Source: a virus. Taken from it: a DNA stretch of 64,000 bases. Of this stretch, positions 15,752-23,865 are shown piece by piece; position 1 is the stretch's first letter; every line of letters starts with the position of its first letter. The notes under the pieces are model-generated. The model saw nothing but the letters and a program-made list of their open reading frames with translations, searched no databases and was not told the origin of the DNA. Both the position numbers and the translations under genes were made by a program. The stretch covers positions 1-64,000 of IMG/VR virus record IMGVR_UViG_3300034101_005937; one strand, 5' to 3'.

Positions 15752-17539
15752 ATGAACACAATAGAAATCGGCGAAGTTGTCGAGAAATCATCAGATTCTT
15801 TTAAGCTTTATAAATATCCTTTTGAAAACTTCAATGTTGTTCAAAGTTCTGTTTTGGATCATGTTGACAAAGATGCCAATTTTATAATTGCATCTTCAAC
15901 AAACAGTGGTAAAACAATAGTTGCTGAATTTTTTATTTTTGAATCTTTGATTAAAAATGACAAAAAATGCATTTACATGTGTCCTTTGAAATCACTTGCT
16001 TCTGAAAAGTTTTCAGCATGGTCATCTGAAGATCATCCATTTTCTAAGAAAAAAATAACAATAATGGCAGGTGATGAAAAGAAAGATAAAGATGGAGACT
16101 TAGTCGTAGCAACAATTGAAAGCTTTTGTCACAATGTAAGAACAAATCCAAATGTATTCGATGATATAGATACAATTATAGTAGATGAAGCACATATGAT
16201 CGGTTCAGATGATCGTGGTCCTACTTTAGAATTTGCTCTAACAGAATTTGCTAGAAAAAATCATTCAAAAATAATATTTCTCAGTGGTACATTGCCAAAT
16301 GCTAACCAAATCGGTGAATGGTTGCATGATTTAAACAAGAAACAAACCTATATTCTGAATTCAAACTATCAAGCTGTTCCTTTGAAAATACATTATAAGA
16401 AGTTTGACACATCTTTAAGTTCTAGTGGTGTCCCTCATGATATGTTTGATTGCATTTCAATTTTATGCGACAAACATCAGGCAGATAAGATATTAGTATT
16501 CGTTCATTCAAAGAATATTGGCAAAAAATTAGTGTCTTATATAAAGTCTAAAGGATTTGATACAAAGTTCCATTCAGCAGACTTGTCTCCTAGTAAGCGT
16601 AAAACGCTTGAGAAGGAGTTTAAGGAAGGAGCCTTACGAATACTCGTTGCAACAAGTACACTCGCTGCTGGCGTTAATTTGCCAGCTAGAAGAGTAATTA
16701 TAGCAGGGGTAGTAAGAGGCAAAGAGTTAGTTGATAAGTCTGAGATACGCCAGATGATTGGAAGAGCAGGGAGGAAAGGCATCGATGATCAAGGTGATGC
16801 TTATGTTTTCTTTCCAGATAACAAAATAACTTTAGCCAATGAGTACAAAAAAGTAGATGATGCTTTGTCAAAGTTATTTAATCTTAATGATGATTTAGAA
16901 TATAATAAACTTGCTATTCATATTCTTGCAATGATACATCAAGAAAAGAAACTTACATTTGATAAAATATGGAACATGCTTTCTAAGACATTTGGAGGAT
17001 TTCTCAACAAAGTAAATTCAAATTACTTGAAGAACACACTTGATAGGTTAGAGCATATGAAATTTGTTGTCATTGATGATGATGGTAATTACAATTTGAA
17101 AAAATTAGGTTTACCAAGTGTGTTATTTTTTATTGACCCTTATGATTTGAATTGTTGGATAAAAAGTTTTTCTAGATATTTTGCCGGAAGCGTTAGAAAA
17201 GATTCAATTCTTACATATTATCTTGCGTTTACACCAAGTAACAATAAAAACTTCATGTCAGAAGATGAAAAGAATTTTTGCTCTTTGTATATGCAAAGAT
17301 TGCAAGAGCTTTTAGGAAGAAACTATATTGAAACTGGATCAGTAAAAATAGGATATCTTTATTACTGCATGATGAATAAAAGAAGCACAGGCATGTTATC
17401 ACCATTGATTCCCGTCATAGTAAAAGATTTTGGCAGAATCTGTGCTTGCTTAAGTCTTGTTTCAAAAATTTGTGGTTGGAATTGTGGTGATTCATTTTTT
17501 TCGGATCTAAAAAATAGATTTAGTAAAAAAGAAGTTTAG
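15752..17539 (+). CDS. SF2 helicase, Ski2/Hel308-like
   Basis: ATP-dependent DNA or RNA helicase. Motif I (S-S-T-N-S-G-K-T, near residue 50), motif II (V-D-E-A-H, near 146), motif III (L-S-G-T, near 178), a second RecA domain with a V-A-T-S-T-L-A-A-G-V-N-L-P motif near 300-312 and motif VI (Q-M-I-G-R-A-G-R-K-G, near 333) are all present and in order. The G-V-N-L-P and G-R-A-G-R signatures point to the Ski2-like group (Hel308, Brr2, Mtr4) rather than RecG or RecQ. A C-terminal helical region of about 230 residues follows. It is driven by the perfect promoter upstream as a leaderless message, so it is probably made early. Confidence 0.9.
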   Translation: MNTIEIGEVVEKSSDSFKLYKYPFENFNVVQSSVLDHVDKDANFIIASSTNSGKTIVAEFFIFESLIKNDKKCIYMCPLKSLASEKFSAWSSEDHPFSKKKITIMAGDEKKDKDGDLVVATIESFCHNVRTNPNVFDDIDTIIVDEAHMIGSDDRGPTLEFALTEFARKNHSKIIFLSGTLPNANQIGEWLHDLNKKQTYILNSNYQAVPLKIHYKKFDTSLSSSGVPHDMFDCISILCDKHQADKILVFVHSKNIGKKLVSYIKSKGFDTKFHSADLSPSKRKTLEKEFKEGALRILVATSTLAAGVNLPARRVIIAGVVRGKELVDKSEIRQMIGRAGRKGIDDQGDAYVFFPDNKITLANEYKKVDDALSKLFNLNDDLEYNKLAIHILAMIHQEKKLTFDKIWNMLSKTFGGFLNKVNSNYLKNTLDRLEHMKFVVIDDDGNYNLKKLGLPSVLFFIDPYDLNCWIKSFSRYFAGSVRKDSILTYYLAFTPSNNKNFMSEDEKNFCSLYMQRLQELLGRNYIETGSVKIGYLYYCMMNKRSTGMLSPLIPVIVKDFGRICACLSLVSKICGWNCGDSFFSDLKNRFSKKEV

Positions 17540-17579
17540 ATTAGCTCTGTTAAAGAAAGTTTTCTTACCGGAGTATTTC

Positions 17580-18194
17580 ATGCTTGCTGAAAGTTACTAT
17601 ACAGGCAAAAAGTCAAAACCAAAATTGATGAAATTAACTTTTGGTGATGTTGAAAAAGTTGTTTATAAAATTGATATTGCTGATGAAGAATACGAAATTT
17701 GTGAATCGTTTTCAAGCAACATGTGGGCTAACAAGAAGACTGGCACATATGGAAGAGGTTTAGCTAATACAAAAGAAGACCCATATAAGGTTGAAAGAAC
17801 AGGAAAGATTGGAGAATTAGCCTTCTCTAAAGTTTTTGGTCTTCCTGTAGATTTTACTTACAGGGAAGGCGGTGATAAATATGACTTTATTGATGCAAGC
17901 AATAAAACAATAGACATAAAGACATCAATGAAGCGACCTTGGTACGATGCTGGACTTATCAGGGCAACGAATGAAGGTAAGATTCCAATGAATCTTAATT
18001 GTGATTTGTATGTGTTTGCTTATTTGTTGTTGGATGAAAAGTCTAAAAAACAAGCAAGTGTAATATTAATTGGTGCTTCAGAAAAAGAAGAAATTATCAA
18101 AAGAGAAAAATTCCCAGCAAGAAAAGGATCTCACTTAAATTATGAGGTTCCTTACAAGGAAATGATTTCTATACAGGATCTAAAGCTGAGTTAA
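17580..18194 (+). CDS. PD-(D/E)XK nuclease-like protein
   Basis: A predicted metal-dependent nuclease core: E79 in a G-E-L-A-F helix, D102 in a K-Y-D-F-I strand, and D112-x-K114 in an I-D-I-K-T strand give the E-D-(D)xK arrangement of the restriction-endonuclease fold. The N-terminal 60 residues are basic and may bind DNA. The GGAG ribosome site is clear. It probably shares the helicase transcript, a common helicase-nuclease pairing for processing DNA. It could degrade host DNA or resolve intermediates; the target cannot be told from sequence. Confidence 0.65.
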   Translation: MLAESYYTGKKSKPKLMKLTFGDVEKVVYKIDIADEEYEICESFSSNMWANKKTGTYGRGLANTKEDPYKVERTGKIGELAFSKVFGLPVDFTYREGGDKYDFIDASNKTIDIKTSMKRPWYDAGLIRATNEGKIPMNLNCDLYVFAYLLLDEKSKKQASVILIGASEKEEIIKREKFPARKGSHLNYEVPYKEMISIQDLKLS

Positions 18195-18426
18195 GATTCT
18201 TTCCAAAGAAGTTTTCTGGGTATTCCATTTTAACAACCTTTTTACCCTTCGCTTCTTCTTCCCAGAAGCGAACTTGTTCAACAGATACGCCTAGTTCGAT
18301 ATAGTGACAATCATCGCTTGCAGCTACAGGCATGTTTAAGTTTTTACCATTATAAATGATGTTAACTTTGCAAACTTTTTTTTCTCGATCAAAGCAAAAA
18401 CAATTGTTGCATTTTTTCTTGTTCAT
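18169..18426 (-). CDS. Small Cys-rich protein, possible metal binder
   Basis: 85 residues with C-x2-C-x-C-x6-C at the N-terminus and a later D-D-C-H-Y, giving five Cys and one His. This suggests a zinc or iron site. A loosely similar layout (C...C...P...D-x-C-x-x-Y) occurs in the protein at 45382-45636. The coding start overlaps the promoter that drives the kinase at 18442 in the opposite direction, so the two genes should interfere transcriptionally. Function unknown. Confidence 0.55.
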   Translation of the reverse strand: MNKKKCNNCFCFDREKKVCKVNIIYNGKNLNMPVAASDDCHYIELGVSVEQVRFWEEEAKGKKVVKMEYPENFFGKNLNSALDPV

Positions 18427-18435
18427 GACTATAAC
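18407..18435 (+). promoter_or_regulatory. Sigma-70 promoter, leaderless start
   Basis: TTGCAT (18407-18412), 17-base spacer, TATAAC (18430-18435), then exactly 6 bases to the ATG at 18442. It lies mainly inside the start of the opposing gene. Confidence 0.7.
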
Positions 18436-18441
18436 ATAGTT

Positions 18442-19074
18442 ATGAAAAATATCATTGTTGGCTTATTTGGTCAGGCAGCATCTGGTAAAGATACAGTTGC
18501 AGGAATGCTTGCTCCACGGCTGTGGCAATATATTGATCATGAAAAACCACTTGTTACAAAAATTGCTTTTGCCTATAATGTCAAAAAAATATATTGTGAT
18601 TACTTTGACGTTGATTTTGATTTTATTGAAGAATGGAAAAGAAATCCCGAACCTCCTCCCGGTTTTTCAATGAATGTCAGACAGGCTTTACAAATGATTG
18701 GTGATGGATTCAGAAAAGTTAAAAATTCTGTTTGGATCGACAAAGTTTTGAATAAAATGCAAAATGTAATTATCACAGATGGTCGTTATCTTAACGAAGC
18801 TAAAGCAATTAAAGAAAAAGATGGTATTGTCGTTCTTATTGATCGTCCCAATCATCGTAACACTGATCAAAACGATAGTGAAAAGATTATGGGAGAAGCA
18901 TCAGATTATTTTGGTAATAAAGACGCAAATGGAATTATTGCTGATAGTAACTATCCTATGTTTGATTATTACATGAAGAATGATAGTAATCTTTTGTCTT
19001 TAGAAGACAAGATAGTACAACAATTGATTCCTTTCATTGTTGAAAAGTTTGAATTAAAAGATTATAAAAATTAA
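18442..19074 (+). CDS. Deoxynucleoside monophosphate kinase, T4 gp1-like
   Basis: Phosphorylates dNMPs to dNDPs to feed phage DNA synthesis. The P-loop is G-Q-A-A-S-G-K-D-T at residues about 10-18. The N-V-R-Q-A-L-Q-M-I-G-D-G segment near 80 and the V-I-I-T-D-G-R-Y-L-N-E-A segment near 112 (D-x-R-x-x-N-E motif) are typical of phage dNMP kinases. Length of 210 aa fits (T4 gp1 is 241). Expressed from a leaderless sigma-70 promoter, consistent with early nucleotide metabolism. Confidence 0.85.
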   Translation: MKNIIVGLFGQAASGKDTVAGMLAPRLWQYIDHEKPLVTKIAFAYNVKKIYCDYFDVDFDFIEEWKRNPEPPPGFSMNVRQALQMIGDGFRKVKNSVWIDKVLNKMQNVIITDGRYLNEAKAIKEKDGIVVLIDRPNHRNTDQNDSEKIMGEASDYFGNKDANGIIADSNYPMFDYYMKNDSNLLSLEDKIVQQLIPFIVEKFELKDYKN

Positions 19075-19692
19075 TTAGTTAAGTTTTTTTAAAGCATTTT
19101 CAGTCATTACAATAAATTCCCAGCTTCTTTTTTGGCAATAAACATTTGCTGCTTTCCATTTGGCAACATTCTTAGCCCATTTTGTTTGAGACTTGGGTTT
19201 TATTTCCCATAATTCAATCTTGCCATCTGTATACTCAACAAGAATATCTGGAATATAATTGTGTGACGATCCTTCAAAAAAGTATTCTATTTGAAGACTT
19301 TCGGCTTTATACTTTCTTACATTCGGATTTTTCTCAAGTATTTTTAAAAATTTCAACTCAAGACCACTTCTGAAAAATATATCGCATTGATTCTTTTCTG
19401 AATGAAAATTACCTTGCTTAAATTTTGAAAAATTATTTTTTTTATTTGGACTTTTTATGTCTCTTATGATTATTGCTCTTGTTTGAATGTTTTCTGGCAT
19501 ATTCATGCCTATATGCTTTGATCTATAGTGAATTTGCATGTCTCTGACAGGGTGTTGACACAGTGGACACAAGACATAATCATCACTTTCAGTATGATTA
19601 TTGACTATATGATCTTTTAACAGATCAATATCATTGAATGTATCTTGACAAACAAAGCAACAGAATTTTCTGGTTTTATCTTTTTTGTTCAT
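19075..19692 (-). CDS. TnsA/gp4-like PD-(D/E)XK nuclease with two N-terminal C2H2 fingers
   Basis: Two zinc fingers: C12-x2-C15-x12-H28-x4-H33 and C42-x2-C45-x9-H55-x4-H60. The nuclease core follows: E112 in F-R-S-G-L-E-L, D149 in Y-I-P-D-I-L-V and E163-x-K165 in W-E-I-K-P, the pattern shared by TnsA N-terminal domains and the T4-type head completion protein gp4. The Q-T-K-W-A segment after the core is also typical of the gp4 group. Inference: head-completion or DNA-end-trimming nuclease to which DNA-binding fingers have been added; a homing-type role is possible. It begins 18 bases from the divergent tagged gene at 19711. Confidence 0.65.
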   Translation of the reverse strand: MNKKDKTRKFCCFVCQDTFNDIDLLKDHIVNNHTESDDYVLCPLCQHPVRDMQIHYRSKHIGMNMPENIQTRAIIIRDIKSPNKKNNFSKFKQGNFHSEKNQCDIFFRSGLELKFLKILEKNPNVRKYKAESLQIEYFFEGSSHNYIPDILVEYTDGKIELWEIKPKSQTKWAKNVAKWKAANVYCQKRSWEFIVMTENALKKLN

Positions 19693-19710
19693 GTCATAAT
19701 ATATACTTTC

Positions 19711-20082
19711 GTGAAAACATTTATTGAATTTTTAAAAGAAGAACGAAAGAATTCAGACTTCATTGATACTTTCGGGACTATTTTCAACATAGATCAAGAT
19801 GCTTTTGAAAAAGCACTTGAAAAGACACCATCTGTATTTTCTCAGGCACTTTATGGTGATGACCAAATAGGTGTCGGAGCTTTTGATACTAAGAAGGTTG
19901 GAGAAAGAACGTATCAACTTAAAAACAGAGATGCTTTTGGCGACATAAGATATAGGAATAATGTCAAGATGCGTCAACCAGTTAAAACAATTATTAATAA
20001 ATCATTTATGGATTATCTTAAGACACAAGGGTTAGCTGGAAGTGAAAAGATAGTACCAAAAAATGAAAAGAAGGACAAATGA
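19711..20082 (+). CDS. Tagged hypothetical protein, GTG start
   Basis: The GTG at 19711 gives an N-terminus M-K-T-F-I-E-F-L-K-E-E that fits the tag family, with an L-K-E site. An upstream ATG at 19645 would add a hydrophobic extension lying inside the opposite gene and is rejected. No ribosome site precedes the GTG; an AT-rich block (ATAATATATAC) ends 5 bases before it, so the mRNA may be leaderless. The body is a soluble, charged protein of about 110 residues with no known domain. Overlaps the next tagged gene by 4 bases. Confidence 0.65.
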   Translation: MKTFIEFLKEERKNSDFIDTFGTIFNIDQDAFEKALEKTPSVFSQALYGDDQIGVGAFDTKKVGERTYQLKNRDAFGDIRYRNNVKMRQPVKTIINKSFMDYLKTQGLAGSEKIVPKNEKKDK

Positions 20083-20291
20083 AAGGATTCAAAAATTGGT
20101 TGAATGAAGTTTCCACAAGCACAGCAGATGTGGCACATTTTTCTTTACCAATTAATGCTGGAATGGTTACAAGAAACTTCCCTCAGTTCTTTAATGTTAA
20201 AGATTATGGTTTCGGTGGTCCTATACAACATTTAACTTCTACAGATTATATTCCAGAAAAAAGAAAAAAAAATAGAAAAAAACATTCTTGA
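20079..20291 (+). CDS. Tagged small basic protein (70 aa)
   Basis: The N-terminus M-K-G-F-K-N-W-L-N-E with an L-N-E site is a tag-family member. A short middle region follows, then a very basic Lys/Arg tail of about 12 residues. The ATGA overlap with the previous stop shows coupling. The size and basic tail recall T4 internal proteins that are packaged with DNA (inference). Confidence 0.65.
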   Translation: MKGFKNWLNEVSTSTADVAHFSLPINAGMVTRNFPQFFNVKDYGFGGPIQHLTSTDYIPEKRKKNRKKHS

Positions 20292-20399
20292 TGTATACAT
20301 AATGACGGAAGGTTTCGATCTTCTATATTGTCAAAAGATAAATTTTTAATAAGTAAGTCAAAAAAAATACAAATAATAATTAGATATATCTGGGTTTTC

Positions 20400-20429
20400 G
20401 GAGGTTTCCTTAAAAAACCTCCTTTTTTT
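20400..20429 (+). terminator. Rho-independent terminator
   Basis: An 8-bp stem (20400-20407 with 20415-20422) with a 7-base loop and a run of seven T. It ends the tagged-gene pair and precedes the thyX promoter. Confidence 0.85.
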
Positions 20430-20430
20430 A

Positions 20431-20458
20431 TTGATTCTTTTTAACAATTAAATATAAT
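20431..20458 (+). promoter_or_regulatory. Sigma-70 promoter for thyX
   Basis: TTGATT (20431-20436), 16-base spacer, TATAAT (20453-20458). Unlike the leaderless set, a leader of about 20 bases with GAGG follows before the ATG at 20482. Confidence 0.65.
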
Positions 20459-20481
20459 AAAGCAACCTAGAGGATTTTCAG

Positions 20482-21345
20482 ATGGATGCTTTTTCCCTTC
20501 TTCCAAAAACTAAAATTGATTGTTTAGACAAAGGATTTGTAGAAATAGTTGATGTAATGCCAAGAATTATTCCAGATGGACAAACATGCGATTATGCAAT
20601 TGCTCAAATGGCAAGGGTCAGTTATGGACAAGGAACTAAATCTGTCAACGAAGACAAAGGATTGATTCGTTATCTTCTCAGACACAATCATACTTCTCCA
20701 TTCGAGGGAATCGATTTTAAGCTGCATATGAAAATGCCTATCTTTATTGCTAGACAAATGATAAGGCACAGAACTGTATCGCTCAATGAAATCAGTGGCA
20801 GATATTCTGTAATGAAGGATGAATTTTACATTCCTAATGTTGAGGATTTGAGAAAACAGTCAACAACTAATAAGCAGGGTGGCGAAGAGATTTTTGAAAA
20901 AGAGTCATCTCAAGAATTTGTTGATAAGATTGATTCAAGTTGCAAAGATGCATATGCTTTTTATTTGCAAATGTTAGATGCTGGTGTTTCAAGAGAACAA
21001 GCCAGAATGATTTTGCCTCTTAATCTTTATACAGAATGGTACTGGAAACAGAACTTGCATAATTTGTTGCATCTTCTGTCCCTTCGAGCAGATGCACACG
21101 CTCAGAAGGAAATTAGGGTGTATGCTGATGCTATTCTTGAGCTTATTACGCCTTTGGTCCCATGGACTATTGAAGCATGGAATGATTATCATCCAATGCG
21201 TGGAGCAATGTCTTTAACAAAATTAGAAGTCGAAGCTATTTCAAATTCTGATATTAAAGGAACTATTCCTGAGATCCGCTCTGAAAACAAGAGAGAATCT
21301 CAGGAATGGAAAGTTAAAGCTGAAAAACTTTTTCCTAGTAAATAA
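20482..21345 (+). CDS. thyX: Flavin-dependent thymidylate synthase ThyX
   Basis: Makes dTMP from dUMP using methylene-tetrahydrofolate and FAD. The hallmark R-H-R-x-x-S-x-N-E-x-S-x-R-Y motif is complete near residue 93. Flanking regions (H-N-H-T-S-P-F-E upstream; R-M-I-L-P-L-N-L-Y-T-E-W and R-A-D-A-H-A-Q-K-E-I-R downstream) match the family. At 287 aa it is slightly longer than many ThyX, with a C-terminal Lys/Glu tail. It completes the dUMP-to-dTMP route with dCMP deaminase (6888) and dUTPase (49149). Has its own promoter. Confidence 0.95.
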   Translation: MDAFSLLPKTKIDCLDKGFVEIVDVMPRIIPDGQTCDYAIAQMARVSYGQGTKSVNEDKGLIRYLLRHNHTSPFEGIDFKLHMKMPIFIARQMIRHRTVSLNEISGRYSVMKDEFYIPNVEDLRKQSTTNKQGGEEIFEKESSQEFVDKIDSSCKDAYAFYLQMLDAGVSREQARMILPLNLYTEWYWKQNLHNLLHLLSLRADAHAQKEIRVYADAILELITPLVPWTIEAWNDYHPMRGAMSLTKLEVEAISNSDIKGTIPEIRSENKRESQEWKVKAEKLFPSK

Positions 21346-21664
21346 CTTTTGATGTGTTTTGCATCTTATTATCTAATTCGATAAACTTGTTAAGCATTTC
21401 AACAAGTTTGTCTGCTCTTTCTCTTGTAATAAGGACTTCATCAAAGCTTCCTGATTTATTATTGATTCCAAACAAATATGTAAAAGCATTTTTTAATCTT
21501 TCAAAAAAAGTAGTAGGAGCTAAATGTATTTGCACATAGAACTCACAACCTTCTAACTTCTTGTTATCTGTCCACCAAGTTAATCCAAAATGTGCCATGT
21601 GTTCTAAAGACCCACATTGACAAATAATGAATTCCGATACTTCTTCATACTTTCTGACTGGCAT
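21335..21664 (-). CDS. Hypothetical protein (109 aa)
   Basis: The start is set at the ATG 21664 because AAGGAGG ends 6 bases before it. A C-x-C-G-S-x-E-H pattern near residue 15, a beta-rich middle and a charged C-terminal helix are visible. It looks like a widespread type of short phage protein but I cannot name a family. It converges on thyX, overlapping its end by 11 bases. Confidence 0.6.
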   Translation of the reverse strand: MPVRKYEEVSEFIICQCGSLEHMAHFGLTWWTDNKKLEGCEFYVQIHLAPTTFFERLKNAFTYLFGINNKSGSFDEVLITRERADKLVEMLNKFIELDNKMQNTSKVIY

Positions 21665-21758
21665 AGTTAGCCTCCTTGATGGTCTCATTCTGCCATTTTA
21701 TTAAATGAAGTCAATACCCTTTTGTTTTATTTGACTAGTTTAATTTGGAGGAAAAATT

Positions 21759-22190
21759 ATGAATGGTGATAATTCTTGGCGTTATATGCTTTTGTTTTTT
21801 CAATTGATAACTCTGATTGGTGTTACAACTTTAAATTGTAATAACAATCGTGTTAACACATTGCAAAGCGGTGCAAAGATTGAACAATCAGAACTAGAAG
21901 CACAACTTGCTAATAAAAATTTGTATCTGGACAATTATACTTGGACTGTGTCAAAAACTCCAAGTGTAACTATCATTGACAATCAAGTTATAGATGGAAT
22001 TAACATTATTTTCTTAGAATTGAACGATAGTAGGACTGTTCGATTGAATGAAGCTAAGTTTTCAGCTAAAGAAAACGATAATGTTGTTACTGTAAAAGTT
22101 AAAGCTTTTTGCAAATCTTACGCAGAAAGAGTTAAGGGTAGAATGATTCTTACAAAGACAAGCGTGATTGATTCTAAAATTTCAGAATAA
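21759..22190 (+). CDS. Membrane-anchored or exported hypothetical protein (143 aa)
   Basis: A hydrophobic segment at residues 9-26 after a short polar start suggests a signal anchor; it ends at a Cys-Asn-rich turn. The rest is a soluble beta-rich domain (alternating Val/Ile-Thr strands, residues 60-135). A GGAGG ribosome site is present. It faces the minus-strand secreted-protein cassette, so it may belong to the same host-envelope programme (inference). Confidence 0.6.
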   Translation: MNGDNSWRYMLLFFQLITLIGVTTLNCNNNRVNTLQSGAKIEQSELEAQLANKNLYLDNYTWTVSKTPSVTIIDNQVIDGINIIFLELNDSRTVRLNEAKFSAKENDNVVTVKVKAFCKSYAERVKGRMILTKTSVIDSKISE

Positions 22191-22574
22191 TTACCTTCGA
22201 CCGAAGGCTTCTGTCCTACTTTGGTCAAGTAGGACAGTATGCTTTTGATTTAACTGGTGATTTTTATAATAAGTTGGTTTTGAGTAATAGATAGGCTTGT
22301 TAGCTGTTGGTGTATTATATAATTTGGGGGTAGATGAACTGGGAACAACTTGCGGAAGAGACTTTGGTTCTTCTTTTGGACTTTCTTTTGGTTCTTTTTT
22401 TTGTTGGTTTGCCTGTAGTAACTCTTCTTTACTGTTTGCATCAAGTTCTTTGATTAACTCTTTGATCGCAGCTTTGTCTATTTCCTTTTTGCTGGGAAAT
22501 TTAACAACAGGCAAATCTTGAGCTAAACAATTTAAGCTAAATGCAAACAGTAAAAAAAGAATTAATTTTTTCAA
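22191..22574 (-). CDS. Secreted Pro/Lys-rich protein with signal peptide
   Basis: Residues 1-18 are a textbook Sec signal peptide (Lys-Lys, then Leu/Phe core, ending C-L-A before Gln). The mature part is 109 residues: a Lys/Glu helix, a Pro/Glu/Lys-rich linker, and a Tyr/Pro/Asn-rich tail, probably extended in the periplasm. It is the last gene of the minus-strand cassette that includes the papain-like protease; its start overlaps the gene upstream by 4 bases. No enzyme motif seen. Confidence 0.65.
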   Translation of the reverse strand: MKKLILFLLFAFSLNCLAQDLPVVKFPSKKEIDKAAIKELIKELDANSKEELLQANQQKKEPKESPKEEPKSLPQVVPSSSTPKLYNTPTANKPIYYSKPTYYKNHQLNQKHTVLLDQSRTEAFGRR

Positions 22575-23047
22575 GACTTATCCTCATCAATTGCTTTTTC
22601 AATAGCTGCAAGTACTGCTTGCAAAATCTTTTGTCCATACTTTTCAAACACATATGGAATTACTTTTTCGAGCATAACTTGAATCATTGTTGCGCTCATC
22701 ATATCAATGTTTTTGTCACTGATCATATCTTCAATTTCACGTTTGCCCATAACAGTTGCACCAAATGATTTGATGCTTTCGGCTTCTACCATATTGGCTA
22801 CCATCTTTTTTCTAGAAACCATTGAGATAAAGAAATCTAAAACAAATGGACCAAACAGTCTGAATGATTCAATAATAAAGGCAAAGGAAAAGCCATTCCT
22901 AAGTCCTTCTGTTACTGTGCTAAGTACTTCAGGACCATACTTATTTAAACAATCAGCAACAAATTCTGTGGAAGCGCCCATGTTGAGAGCATCTTCCTTC
23001 ATTACTTCAATGTCAGTCAATGAATATCTTGTTTCTGGCTCACTCAT
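22571..23047 (-). CDS. Hypothetical protein with one hydrophobic helix (158 aa)
   Basis: The start at 23047 follows AAGGAG with good spacing; the longer frame from 23080 would overlap the protease gene. A hydrophobic, Phe-rich segment lies near residues 52-77, the rest is charged helix. A membrane-associated or holin-like role is possible but there is no firm family. It lies between the protease and the secreted protein in one transcript. Confidence 0.6.
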   Translation of the reverse strand: MSEPETRYSLTDIEVMKEDALNMGASTEFVADCLNKYGPEVLSTVTEGLRNGFSFAFIIESFRLFGPFVLDFFISMVSRKKMVANMVEAESIKSFGATVMGKREIEDMISDKNIDMMSATMIQVMLEKVIPYVFEKYGQKILQAVLAAIEKAIDEDKS

Positions 23048-23057
23048 ATCAAGCTCC

Positions 23058-23864
23058 TTATACTTTAACAACAGGGACATCGTCTGCCGGATCTTTATCT
23101 AGATGATCTTCCACAATACCTTGGAAAGCAAAACAATCAAGCTTGCTTCGGCTTGTAAAATGTTCTTTTCTAACATAGCAATAGCCACCTAATCCAAAAC
23201 TGGAACCCCAACTATTCTGAAGTTTTACCAACCAGCCATACTTGCTATGTTGTTTTATTCCGCATGCAAGCATTGAATGTCCTCCACCACCACCATTTGG
23301 AAGTGGAGAAATACCTTCTGAATCAACTTTAATAAAGTTAGATCCAACAAGGATACCGATGTTTACAACAAAACCAAGATTGATTGCTTGGCAAACTTCT
23401 TCAAATGTGTCACATTGATAAGCATATCCCAGCTTAAATCTAGCAGCATTGTCATAAGAAGCCTTGGTTAGACTGCTCTTGTAATAAACACGGTCATGTG
23501 GGAATGCACTTGTTTCGCAGATTCCATACTTTCTAAGCATATTAAGGCTATCTGAAATATAAGCTCCACCATCTTGTCCACCATTAATTAAAGCATAGTG
23601 GAAGAATGGATTGAAACTTTTTTGAATGTTTTGACGTTGCTTTTGCAAAATTTCCATTCCAGCAGCAGATGCATGACCAACACAGCTGTTAGTTGACTTT
23701 TGGTTTAGGATTCTATGCCCTTGCCAAGACATATCAATTTCTTTAAGAACAGCAGCGTTAAAGCTCTTGAACGCATCTCCAAACTTTGGAGTATCATTTT
23801 CTGGACTTGGTGTGTGTGAAAGAATACGATAATAACCGTCGAAATATATTGATGGAAAACTCAT
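23058..23864 (-). CDS. Papain-like cysteine protease (C1 type)
   Basis: Catalytic elements of the papain family in order: oxyanion Gln55 in N-Q-K-S-T-N-S-C, nucleophile Cys61, His196 in G-G-H-S-M-L-A, and Asn217 in L-Q-N-S-W-G, followed by the usual G-G-Y-C-Y-V. There is no signal peptide and only a short N-terminal segment, so no normal propeptide. Papain-like proteases are unusual in phages. Its flanking genes encode two proteins with Sec signals, so it may cut an envelope or virion protein, or act during lysis (inference). Length of 268 aa. Confidence 0.85.
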   Translation of the reverse strand: MSFPSIYFDGYYRILSHTPSPENDTPKFGDAFKSFNAAVLKEIDMSWQGHRILNQKSTNSCVGHASAAGMEILQKQRQNIQKSFNPFFHYALINGGQDGGAYISDSLNMLRKYGICETSAFPHDRVYYKSSLTKASYDNAARFKLGYAYQCDTFEEVCQAINLGFVVNIGILVGSNFIKVDSEGISPLPNGGGGGHSMLACGIKQHSKYGWLVKLQNSWGSSFGLGGYCYVRKEHFTSRSKLDCFAFQGIVEDHLDKDPADDVPVVKV

Positions 23865-23865
23865 G

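Noticed and set aside
21740-21758. TTGACT upstream of the 21759 gene as a promoter
   Set aside because: No -10 box at 15-19 bases; the GGAGG site and start follow too closely.
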